Below, one piece after another: positions 52,074 through 59,003 of a DNA stretch of 64,000 nucleotides. Numbering within the stretch: the stretch's first letter is position 1; every line of letters begins with the position of its first letter. This DNA comes from an uncultured Coriobacteriaceae bacterium (GTDB lineage Bacteria > Actinomycetota > Coriobacteriia > Coriobacteriales > Atopobiaceae): assembly GCA_902801175.1 (NCBI GenBank), contig CADCHF010000003.1:1-64000 (forward strand), given 5' to 3'. A model generated the notes under the pieces. It had not been told where the DNA came from. It made no database searches and was given only the letters and a program-made list of their open reading frames with translations. The translations under genes and the position numbers were made by a program.

Positions 52074-52282
52074 TGTTGTGGCTCAGGGCCACACCCAAAG
52101 TGGGATCGAAAGTGGGTCCCCACCTTGCGGCGCCTTTTGGCAGCTGTCTGGTCAGACAACGTATGCTACTCGTCCCAACAGGGGCGTAACGTGTCTCCTG
52201 GATGCTGTCTTGGCACCAGGAGTTTTTTCATGCGGCAAACGCCGCAGCAAGAAGCGGCAACGCAGCCGCGCATGAAGGGAAG
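52074..52282 (+). ncRNA. infC leader with terminator-like hairpin (candidate L20-type attenuator)
   Basis: The leader contains several stems (TGTGGC/GCCACA near 52077-52092, GTCTG/CAGAC near 52147-52157) and a clear terminator: CTCCTGG (52195-52201) with CCAGGAG (52216-52222), followed by six T (52223-52228). A terminator 55-60 bases before infC is the mark of transcription attenuation, as in L20 leaders of Firmicutes. The regulator is inferred. Confidence 0.55.
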
Positions 52283-52843
52283 GTGGAAAAGATAGCCAGG
52301 AACGAGGGTCCTCGCATCAACGACGAGATCACCACGCGCATGTGCCGCCTTATTGGCGTCGACGGATCACAGCTTGGTCTGTTTGGCGTGCCCGACGCGC
52401 TGCGCATTGCCCGCGAGCAGAACCTTGATCTTGTTGAGATTGCTCCCAACGCGGAGCCGCCCGTTTGCAGGGTGATGGATTACGGCAAGTACAAGTTCGA
52501 GCAGGACCGCAAGGCCAAGGCCGCACGCAAGAAGCAGGTGCGCGTCGAGGTCAAAGAAATGAAGTTCCGTCCCAAGATCGACACGGGCGACTACGAGACC
52601 AAGAAGAACCACGTGATGCGCTTCCTCAAGAAGGGTGCTCGCGTAAAGGTCACCATCATGTTCCGCGGCCGCGAGATGGCCCACCCGGAGCAGGGTCTCA
52701 ACGTGCTGGAGCGCCTGGCAGAGGACCTCAAGCCCTATGCCACCGTTGAGCAGCAGCCCAAGATGGAGGGTCGTAACATGCACATGCTCGTCGCTCCAAT
52801 CAAGGGGGCATTCGATAAGATGCCCGAGAGCGACGCCGAGTAG
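52283..52843 (+). CDS. infC: Translation initiation factor IF-3
   Basis: IF-3 binds the 30S subunit and polices start-codon choice. Blocks: [49 protein letters not shown], and the C-domain [18 protein letters not shown] and [17 protein letters not shown] 52283 lies only two bases from AGGGA. An in-frame ATA at 52292 (giving a start at [10 protein letters not shown]) is well spaced from AAGGTGG. Non-canonical AUU/AUA/AUC starts are a known autoregulatory feature of infC, so the true start may be 52292. First gene of the infC-rpmI-rplT operon. Confidence 0.93.
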   Translation: MEKIARNEGPRINDEITTRMCRLIGVDGSQLGLFGVPDALRIAREQNLDLVEIAPNAEPPVCRVMDYGKYKFEQDRKAKAARKKQVRVEVKEMKFRPKIDTGDYETKKNHVMRFLKKGARVKVTIMFRGREMAHPEQGLNVLERLAEDLKPYATVEQQPKMEGRNMHMLVAPIKGAFDKMPESDAE

Positions 52844-52856
52844 AAGGAGATTTAGC

Positions 52857-53051
52857 ATGCCCAAGATGAAGACGCACAAGGGGTCGGCAAAGCGCTTCCG
52901 CCGTACCGGTACTGGCAAGATCATGCGCGCCAAGGCCTTCAAGAGCCACATCCTCACCAAGAAGTCGCCCAAGCGCATCCGCGGCTTCCGCAAGGAGACC
53001 GAGCTCACCAAGGGCGACGCCCACACCGTCAGCCAGCGTATGGGCCAGTAG
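52857..53051 (+). CDS. rpmI: 50S ribosomal protein L35
   Basis: 64 residues, AGAAGGAG upstream, 13 bases after infC. Typical basic L35 sequence: [20 protein letters not shown] and [15 protein letters not shown]. Component of the large ribosomal subunit, cotranscribed with infC and rplT. Confidence 0.97.
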   Translation: MPKMKTHKGSAKRFRRTGTGKIMRAKAFKSHILTKKSPKRIRGFRKETELTKGDAHTVSQRMGQ

Positions 53052-53092
53052 CCCCCGCTACGTCGTTTGAATTACTAAGGAGTTGATTAGAT

Positions 53093-53452
53093 ATGGCACG
53101 TGTCAAGCGCGCAGTGGCAGGTCGCAAGAAGCGTCAGACGCTCGTCGAGCGCACTAAGGGTTACTATGGCGTTCGCTCCCGCACCTTCCGTGGCATGAAG
53201 GAGCAGGCTCAGCACTCCCTGCAGTACCAGTACCGTGATCGTCGCAACAAGAAGCGCGACATCCGCAGCCTTTGGATCCAGCGCATCAATGCTGCCGCCC
53301 GTATGAACGACCTTTCCTACAGCAAGTTCATGCACGGCCTGAAGCTCGCCGGCGTCGAGCTCGACCGCAAGGTCCTCGCTCAGATCGCTTACGAGGACGA
53401 GGCTACCTTTGCCGACCTCGCTGCCGTTGCCAAGAAGGCTCTGGCCGAGTAA
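53093..53452 (+). CDS. rplT: 50S ribosomal protein L20
   Basis: 119 residues with TAAGGAGTT upstream. Typical blocks are [40 protein letters not shown] and [19 protein letters not shown]. It binds 23S rRNA early in assembly and, in several bacteria, represses this operon by binding its leader. Confidence 0.97.
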   Translation: MARVKRAVAGRKKRQTLVERTKGYYGVRSRTFRGMKEQAQHSLQYQYRDRRNKKRDIRSLWIQRINAAARMNDLSYSKFMHGLKLAGVELDRKVLAQIAYEDEATFADLAAVAKKALAE

Positions 53453-53474
53453 CGCAGAGTTTCTCGCACGTTTT

Positions 53475-53519
53475 CACCCCGCCTGCGCAAAACGCTTCGC
53501 ACAGGCGGGGTGTTCTTTT
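53475..53519 (+). terminator. Terminator of the infC-rpmI-rplT operon
   Basis: CACCCCGCCTG (53475-53485) pairs perfectly with 53502-53512, followed by TTCTTTT. Confidence 0.85.
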
Positions 53520-53689
53520 GAGGTAAGGCGCGCCAAGCCAGAACTGCTACAACGGTCGAGCAAATGTGCTCGCATGTTGTCGCGCCTATGGTGCTGGTTT
53601 GTTACTCCTGCGAAGTGCGCCTTGCTGCGGTATACTGCTTTTTCGTATGGATATTCGTTGCCGGGTTTTCCGGCTGAAGGGACTTACAC

Positions 53690-54253
53690 ATGGCTACTCT
53701 TGGCATGAACGATCTCAGGGCCGGACTCGGCGTCAACATCAAGGGCAGGGACTGCGTTGTTCTCGAGGCGCAGCACGTCAAGCCTGGCAAGGGCAACACC
53801 TACGTCCGCACCAAGTATCGCGACATCCGCACCGGCCGCGTGCTCGAGGAGAACTTCCAGCAGTCCGCTAAGTTCGAGAGCGTTGACATGCGCACCCGTG
53901 AGATGCAGTACCTCTATAACGATGGCGACATCTACTACTTCATGGACAACGAGACCTACGAGCAGATCGAGGTCGGTGCCGACGTCATTGGCGACAACGC
54001 CAAGTGGTTCAAGGAGAACGACACCTGCCTGCTGCAGTATGCCAACGGCGTTCTCTATGCGGTGCAGCCGCCCATGTTCATCGAGGTCGAGATCACCGAG
54101 ACCGAGCCTGGCTTTAAGGGCGATACCGTTCAGGGCGGCGGCAAGCCCGCTACCGTCGAGACCGGTGCCATCATCCAGGTTCCCATGTATCTCAACGTGG
54201 GCGAGCGCATTAAGATTGATACGCGCGACGGCAAGTTTGTGAGTCGCGTTTAG
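53690..54253 (+). CDS. efp: Translation elongation factor P
   Basis: 187 residues. EF-P relieves ribosome stalling at polyproline, notable here because this genome encodes long Pro-rich linkers. Blocks: NDLRAGLGVNIKGRDCVVLE, KPGKGNTYVRTKYRD (tip loop; Lys in PGKGN is the usual modification site), EMQYLYNDGDIYYFMDNETYEQ and the C-domain VQPPMFIEVEITETEPGFKGDT. TATACT at 53631 is a plausible -10 with a poor -35. It likely starts the efp-asp23-nusB-xseB-tlyA run. Confidence 0.96.
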   Translation: MATLGMNDLRAGLGVNIKGRDCVVLEAQHVKPGKGNTYVRTKYRDIRTGRVLEENFQQSAKFESVDMRTREMQYLYNDGDIYYFMDNETYEQIEVGADVIGDNAKWFKENDTCLLQYANGVLYAVQPPMFIEVEITETEPGFKGDTVQGGGKPATVETGAIIQVPMYLNVGERIKIDTRDGKFVSRV

Positions 54254-54288
54254 CTCCACATCGGCATCTGAGCTGAAAGGACCTCCTC

Positions 54289-54651
54289 ATGGCTGACAAC
54301 GAGCTCAAAATTGCTGGCATCAGCGTCTCCAAGGGTGTCGTGATTGCCATTGTGGCGCGCGCCGCCGAAGGCGTCGAGGGAGTCGTGCGCGTGGGTGGCA
54401 ACGACATCGCATCGTCTCTGGTGCGCGTGTTCACTCGCCGCTCCATTGCCCCCGAGTCGAGCGTCACCGCCGAAGTCGTCAACGGCGAGCTTACGGTGGG
54501 CGTTCACCTGGCGGTGTTCTACGGCTATCCCTTCACCAAGCTCGCGGCATCGGTGCGCGAGGCAGTTGCCGCTGCGCTGCTCTCGCAGGTTGGCGTTGAG
54601 GTTGGCTCCGTAGACGTGAGCATCGACAGTCTCGTCTTCCCCAAGGAGTAA
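54289..54651 (+). CDS. Asp23/Gls24 family envelope stress response protein
   Basis: 120 residues, 35 bases after efp, with AAAGGA upstream. Family pattern: LKIAGISVSKGVVIAIVARAAEGVEGVVRVGG and VNGELTVGVHLAVFYGYPF, ending SIDSLVFPKE. This YloU/Asp23-like protein type regularly precedes nusB in Gram-positives and is membrane-proximal; its molecular role is unclear. nusB starts two bases after its stop. Confidence 0.9.
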   Translation: MADNELKIAGISVSKGVVIAIVARAAEGVEGVVRVGGNDIASSLVRVFTRRSIAPESSVTAEVVNGELTVGVHLAVFYGYPFTKLAASVREAVAAALLSQVGVEVGSVDVSIDSLVFPKE

Positions 54652-54653
54652 GT

Positions 54654-55295
54654 GTGCCAAGAACTCATTTTAGTGGCCGTACCCTGGCTCGCAGCCAGGC
54701 ACTGCAGCTGCTCTTTCAGGCCGAAGCCACCCATAGGCTGGTGAGCGAGGTCCTGGAGGGTGATTATGCCCTAGACGAGCTTCTTGTGGATGGTTACCAC
54801 AAGGAGCTTGCCTCCCGTGAGCTTGAGCCTCAGGAGCTCGATGAGCGTCTGAGCGACCTTAAGAACTACACCCGTGAGCTCGCTCTGGGTACCGATGAGA
54901 TGGTCCACGAGCTGGACGCCATCATCGAGCGCGCCTCCGAAAACTGGAGCGTCTCGCGCATGCCTTCGGTCGACCGCAACCTTTTGCGTATCGCCCTGTT
55001 CGAGATTCTGTGCGTCGATGACGTCGACACTGCAGTTGCCATTGACGAGTGCGTCGAGCTGGCCAAGGCCTATGGCACCGATGACTCATGGCGTTTCGTC
55101 AACGGCATCCTTGGCAAGATCGTCCGTCGCATCGATGCGGGGGAGGACGTGCTTGCCCAGGCAATCGACGAGCTCGATGCCCAGAAGCAGGAGGCAGGGG
55201 AGTTCGAAGAGCCTGCCGAGGAGGATGCTGCGGACGGTAACGTGGAGTCCGACGAAGAGGTGGAGCGGGAGCTCCCAGACTGGGCTCAGGAGTAG
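54654..55295 (+). CDS. nusB: Transcription antitermination factor NusB
   Basis: 213 residues from GTG 54654. NusB fold: RTLARSQALQLLFQAEAT at the start, then ASENWSVSRMPSVDRNLLRIALFEIL and VAIDECVELAKAYGTDDSWRFVNGILGKI. It works with NusE on boxA of rRNA operons. The last ~40 residues are an unusual acidic tail (EEPAEEDAADGNVESDEEVERE) not in standard NusB (~140-170 residues). The xseB start lies five bases after the stop. Confidence 0.93.
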   Translation: MPRTHFSGRTLARSQALQLLFQAEATHRLVSEVLEGDYALDELLVDGYHKELASRELEPQELDERLSDLKNYTRELALGTDEMVHELDAIIERASENWSVSRMPSVDRNLLRIALFEILCVDDVDTAVAIDECVELAKAYGTDDSWRFVNGILGKIVRRIDAGEDVLAQAIDELDAQKQEAGEFEEPAEEDAADGNVESDEEVERELPDWAQE

Positions 55296-55299
55296 TCTC

Positions 55300-55545
55300 A
55301 TGGCTCGAAAGCCCGATGTCTCTCAGTACAAGAACTTTGACCAGATTGCCGACCGCCTTGACGAGATCGTGGGTCAGGTGCGAAACAAGGACACCTCGCT
55401 CGAGCGCTCGCTCGACCTCTTTGACGAGGCGATAGCGCTGGGCTCCAAGGCGGTCGACATGGTCGATACCACCGATTTCACACCCTCTGAGCTTGAGCGT
55501 CTTAAGGACGACACCGCCACGGATGCGTCAAAGGAAAGCAACTAG
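55300..55545 (+). CDS. xseB: Exodeoxyribonuclease VII small subunit
   Basis: 81 residues from ATG 55300, with AGGAG inside the nusB end. The XseB helical hairpin is seen: FDQIADRLDEIVGQVRNKDTSLERSLDLFDEAIALG. It normally works with the large catalytic subunit XseA to degrade single-stranded DNA. xseA usually precedes xseB but is not in this window. tlyA begins two bases after the stop. Confidence 0.85.
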   Translation: MARKPDVSQYKNFDQIADRLDEIVGQVRNKDTSLERSLDLFDEAIALGSKAVDMVDTTDFTPSELERLKDDTATDASKESN

Positions 55546-55546
55546 C

Positions 55547-56284
55547 GTGCCCCGGAAGGTCCGTCTTGACGCCGAGCTCGTTGCGCGTGGGTTCTTCTCA
55601 AACACAAGTGATGCCATGCGCTCGATCATGGCGGGCGATGTATCGACATCTGACCGCAGGCTGACCTCTCCTGGGGAGCAGGTAAAGCCCGGTCTTCCGC
55701 TGCATGTGCGCGGTCAGGTGCCCTATGTGAGCCGTGGTGGACTCAAGCTCGAGCGCGGCCTTGATGCACTGGGTGTAGATCCAGTGGGTCTCAACTGCGT
55801 TGACGTTGGTTGCTCGACCGGCGGATTTACCGATTGCCTGCTCAAGCGCGGTGCCAAGCACGTGCTCTCTGTGGATGTTGGCCGCGCGCAATTTGACTGG
55901 TCGCTCAGGCAAGACGACAGGGTCACGCTCCTTGAGCGCACCAATATTGTGGACGTCCCAGATATGCCGGGTTACGAGGGCTCCTTCCAGCTGGCAGTGT
56001 GTGACGTCTCCTTTACCTCGGTCGTAACCATTCTGCCTGCTGTGGTGCGCCTGCTTGGCCGCGGGGGTACCTTCCTCACGCTGGTAAAACCGCAGTTCGA
56101 GGCACCGCGAGAGCACGTGGGCGAGGGCGGTATCGTAAGGGACCCCGAGGTGCGCAAAGCGGCCCTAAACAAGGTCTCCGCAGCCATGGAGGCGACTGGG
56201 TTTGTCCTCGACGGCTCCTGCGAGAGCCCCATCACCGGCCACAAGGGCAACGTCGAGTTTCTTCTTGCGGGCCATCTCCTTTAA
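55547..56284 (+). CDS. tlyA: TlyA family rRNA 2'-O-methyltransferase/hemolysin
   Basis: 245 residues from GTG 55547, with AAAGGAAAG upstream. An N-terminal S4 RNA-binding domain (RLDAELVARGFFSNTSDAM..IMAGDV) is followed by an FtsJ-like methyltransferase with the SAM motif VDVGCSTGGFTDCLL, then VCDVSFTSVVTILP and LVKPQFEAPREHVGEGGIV. TlyA 2'-O-methylates 16S and 23S rRNA and influences capreomycin sensitivity. Confidence 0.94.
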   Translation: MPRKVRLDAELVARGFFSNTSDAMRSIMAGDVSTSDRRLTSPGEQVKPGLPLHVRGQVPYVSRGGLKLERGLDALGVDPVGLNCVDVGCSTGGFTDCLLKRGAKHVLSVDVGRAQFDWSLRQDDRVTLLERTNIVDVPDMPGYEGSFQLAVCDVSFTSVVTILPAVVRLLGRGGTFLTLVKPQFEAPREHVGEGGIVRDPEVRKAALNKVSAAMEATGFVLDGSCESPITGHKGNVEFLLAGHLL

Positions 56285-56384
56285 ATCGTTTGCGTGGGTC
56301 TGCCTCAACATGGCTCCCTGAGGGCGCCAGGGCCTTCAACATGCTAAACTGATGCATACGTACGTTCGTATCTTGGAGGAGAGC

Positions 56385-57236
56385 ATGAAGGTTCTGCTGG
56401 TGCCCAACTATTCACGTCCTCATGCGGTCGAGGGAGCACGGCGTCTTTCTGACTGGCTCATTCGCGAGGGCGTCGAGGTGCAATGGGCGCACGACAAGAA
56501 GCTTTATCCCAACAAGGTCGTTGACACCACTGGCGTTGGCCTCGTTGTCTCCCTTGGCGGAGACGGCACGTTGCTTCGTGCCGCACGTATCGTTGAGTAC
56601 TCCGAGATTCCCATGCTGGGTCTCTCCTATGGTCACCTGGGCTTTCTCACCTGCGGTGGGCCAGACGACCTTATTCAGACGGTGTCTGATGCCCTCGAGG
56701 GAAACCTGCACGTCTCGCATCGCATGACGCTCGACATAGAGGTCGAGTTTGAGCGTCCCGACGGCACGATGGTCACCGAGCGAAGCTTTGCCCTCAATGA
56801 CCTCTCGCTTACCCATGGTATCCGTGGCGACATGATCGTGTTTGACGTTTCTGTCTCGGGCCACCCTATCGACCGTCTGCGTGGCGATGGCTTTGTGGTC
56901 TCTACCGCCACAGGATCGACCGGCTATGCCCTGGCGGCAGGCGGTCCCATTGTCACGCCTGAGTTTGCAGGCATGGTGTGCGTGCCCGTTGCCTGCCATA
57001 CCATCACGGCCCGCGCGTTCCTCACTGCCCCAACCGATGTGGTGGAGATTCGCATTAATCCCGAGCGCCACGCCGACAGGCTCTTCTTTGCCGATGGCCA
57101 GCCTCTTGGTGAGGGGCTGCGTGGCATGCGTGCCACCATCCGCCGCGGACCTGGCGACATCATTCTTCTTGACCGTAGCGCCCGCAGCTTCTACAAGTCC
57201 GTGTCGCGCGTGTTCTACGGCAACACCAATCGATAG
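56385..57236 (+). CDS. nadK: NAD kinase
   Basis: 283 residues from ATG 56385, with GGAGGAG upstream. NadK phosphorylates NAD to NADP. Motifs: VVSLGGDGTLLRAARIV (GGDGT at 58-62), GLSYGHLGFLT, FALNDLSLTHG, and DGFVVSTATGSTGYALAAGGPIV. 100 bases separate it from tlyA, and recN follows 12 bases after. Confidence 0.95.
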   Translation: MKVLLVPNYSRPHAVEGARRLSDWLIREGVEVQWAHDKKLYPNKVVDTTGVGLVVSLGGDGTLLRAARIVEYSEIPMLGLSYGHLGFLTCGGPDDLIQTVSDALEGNLHVSHRMTLDIEVEFERPDGTMVTERSFALNDLSLTHGIRGDMIVFDVSVSGHPIDRLRGDGFVVSTATGSTGYALAAGGPIVTPEFAGMVCVPVACHTITARAFLTAPTDVVEIRINPERHADRLFFADGQPLGEGLRGMRATIRRGPGDIILLDRSARSFYKSVSRVFYGNTNR

Positions 57237-57248
57237 GCGGCATTTCTT

Positions 57249-58874
57249 ATGATCGACGAGCTGCACGTAAGCGACGTTGCCCTCATCCATGATGCAACCA
57301 TCTGTCCGTCTTCTGGCTTGACTGTGCTCACCGGTGAGACGGGAACGGGAAAGACCGCCCTGCTCAGTGCCATCAAGTTGCTGGTAGGGGAGCGTGCCGA
57401 TGCGAGTGCCGTGCGCGAGGGGGCCGACGGGCTGCAGATCGAGGCGCGAGTCTACCTCGACCCGGAGGACTCCGAGGGCGTTGTGGTACGTCGTCGCGTT
57501 GAGGCTGCCGGCAGGGGCCGCGTGCAGATTGACGGTCACATGGCCTCGGTAAAGGAGCTGGCCTCCACCATTGGCGCCACAATCGACCTCTGTGGTCAGC
57601 ACGAGCATCAGCGCCTGCTTGACCCTGCTTCTCATGTGGCCCTGCTCGATGCATGGGCCGCGGCGGAGGTTGGACCTGCGCACGAGGCGTATGCGCAGGC
57701 GCTTTCTGAGGCACGAGCCGCCGCCAAGGAGCTCGCACGCATCACCGAGATGGGCCGTGCGGCCGGAGAGCGCCTTGACGAGGCCGCGTTTGTTCTGCGC
57801 CGCATCGATGAGGTCGGCCCCAGCCAGGAGGAGTTTGAGGAGCTTGAGTCGAGCCTCCCGCGTGCGGAGCACGCTGAGTCGCTGCTGCGGGCAGTTGGTA
57901 GTGCCCGTCACGAGCTCTCTGGTGATGGTGGGGCGGCGGATGCAATGAACGACGCCATAAGCTGGCTGCGCGATGCGTCGTCGTATGATTCAGCCCTTGA
58001 CCTGCTCGCCGAGAGGCTAGAGAGCTCACTGATCGACATCGAGGACGTGGCATCGGAGCTGCGTGACTATCGCGACCAGGTGGAGCTTGACCCAGAGGAG
58101 CTGGACCGCATGCAGTCTCGCATGGCATCGTTTCAGGGCCTCATGCGCACCTATGGTCCGCGCATGGAAGACGTGCTGCGTCGCCGCAACGAGGCGGCCG
58201 AGCTTGTGGCTGCAGCTCAGGATGGCGGCGAGCGGGAGCGCAAGGCTCGCCGCGCCGTTGAGGCGGCCGAGGCGCGACTTGCCAAGGCGGCCAGTGCGCT
58301 TGACGCGGCGCGCAAGAAGGCGGCGCCGCAGCTCACCAAGCTCGTATCACAGCAGATGGCTAGGCTCCAGATGGGCTCGGCAGAGCTTACGTTCTCAATG
58401 GAAAGGCTTCCGCGCAACCAGTGGACAACGTCTGGTCCCAGTCGTATCGAGCTTTTGTACAGGCCCGCGGCTGGGCTTACCGCGCGTCCACTTCGTCGCA
58501 TTGCCTCTGGCGGCGAGGTCAGCCGTGTGATGCTTGCCTGCAAGGTGGTGCTAGGTGAGGCCGATGCCACGCAGACGCTTGTGTTTGACGAGGTCGATGC
58601 CGGTGTGGGTGGAGCAACGGCGCTCGCACTCGCACAGGTGCTCGCAGATCTGGCACAGACCCATCAGGTGATTGTGGTCACGCATCTGGCTCAGGTTGCC
58701 GTGATGGCGGAGCGCCATTATCTGGTAAGCAAGTCGTCAGGAGAGCTGCCCGAGACCTCGCTCACCGAGATTGCCGGGGACGACCGCGTGGCAGAGATTG
58801 CCCGCATGCTCTCTGGCGACACGAGCCAGGCCTCGCTCGCTCACGCCCGCGAGATGCTCGCTGCGGCGCGATAA
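57249..58874 (+). CDS. recN: DNA repair protein RecN
   Basis: 541 residues. SMC-like ATPase in double-strand break repair: Walker A VLTGETGTGKTALLSAIKLL at residues ~26-45, long internal coiled coil (~150-350), then SGGEVSRVMLACKVVL (signature), Walker B TLVFDEVDAGVGGATA and the switch segment VIVVTHLAQVAVMA. Near normal length. In other bacteria recN is SOS-induced; here the upstream region is nadK coding, and no LexA box was seen. Confidence 0.96.
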   Translation: MIDELHVSDVALIHDATICPSSGLTVLTGETGTGKTALLSAIKLLVGERADASAVREGADGLQIEARVYLDPEDSEGVVVRRRVEAAGRGRVQIDGHMASVKELASTIGATIDLCGQHEHQRLLDPASHVALLDAWAAAEVGPAHEAYAQALSEARAAAKELARITEMGRAAGERLDEAAFVLRRIDEVGPSQEEFEELESSLPRAEHAESLLRAVGSARHELSGDGGAADAMNDAISWLRDASSYDSALDLLAERLESSLIDIEDVASELRDYRDQVELDPEELDRMQSRMASFQGLMRTYGPRMEDVLRRRNEAAELVAAAQDGGERERKARRAVEAAEARLAKAASALDAARKKAAPQLTKLVSQQMARLQMGSAELTFSMERLPRNQWTTSGPSRIELLYRPAAGLTARPLRRIASGGEVSRVMLACKVVLGEADATQTLVFDEVDAGVGGATALALAQVLADLAQTHQVIVVTHLAQVAVMAERHYLVSKSSGELPETSLTEIAGDDRVAEIARMLSGDTSQASLAHAREMLAAAR

Positions 58875-58936
58875 GACTTCGCTTGTTAGTCTGAACGCCA
58901 TGGCGGATCCCTTTGCGGAATTCTTGCCACGCATAC

Positions 58937-58984
58937 AAAAGCACCGGTGCGCTAGTAGCTAATGGCGCACCCGTGCTTTTCTGT
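58937..58984. terminator. Bidirectional terminator between recN and the ricin/SGNH gene
   Basis: A 16-bp stem (58937-58952 with 58965-58980) with one mismatch carries A4 on the left and T4 on the right, so it can end both convergent transcripts. Confidence 0.8.
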
Positions 58985-59003
58985 CTCTGTGTCTTGGCGG
59001 AGC

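Noticed and set aside
51946-52275. 109-codon frame in the infC leader
   Set aside because: It crosses the leader terminator and has no coding character; the region is better explained as structured leader RNA.
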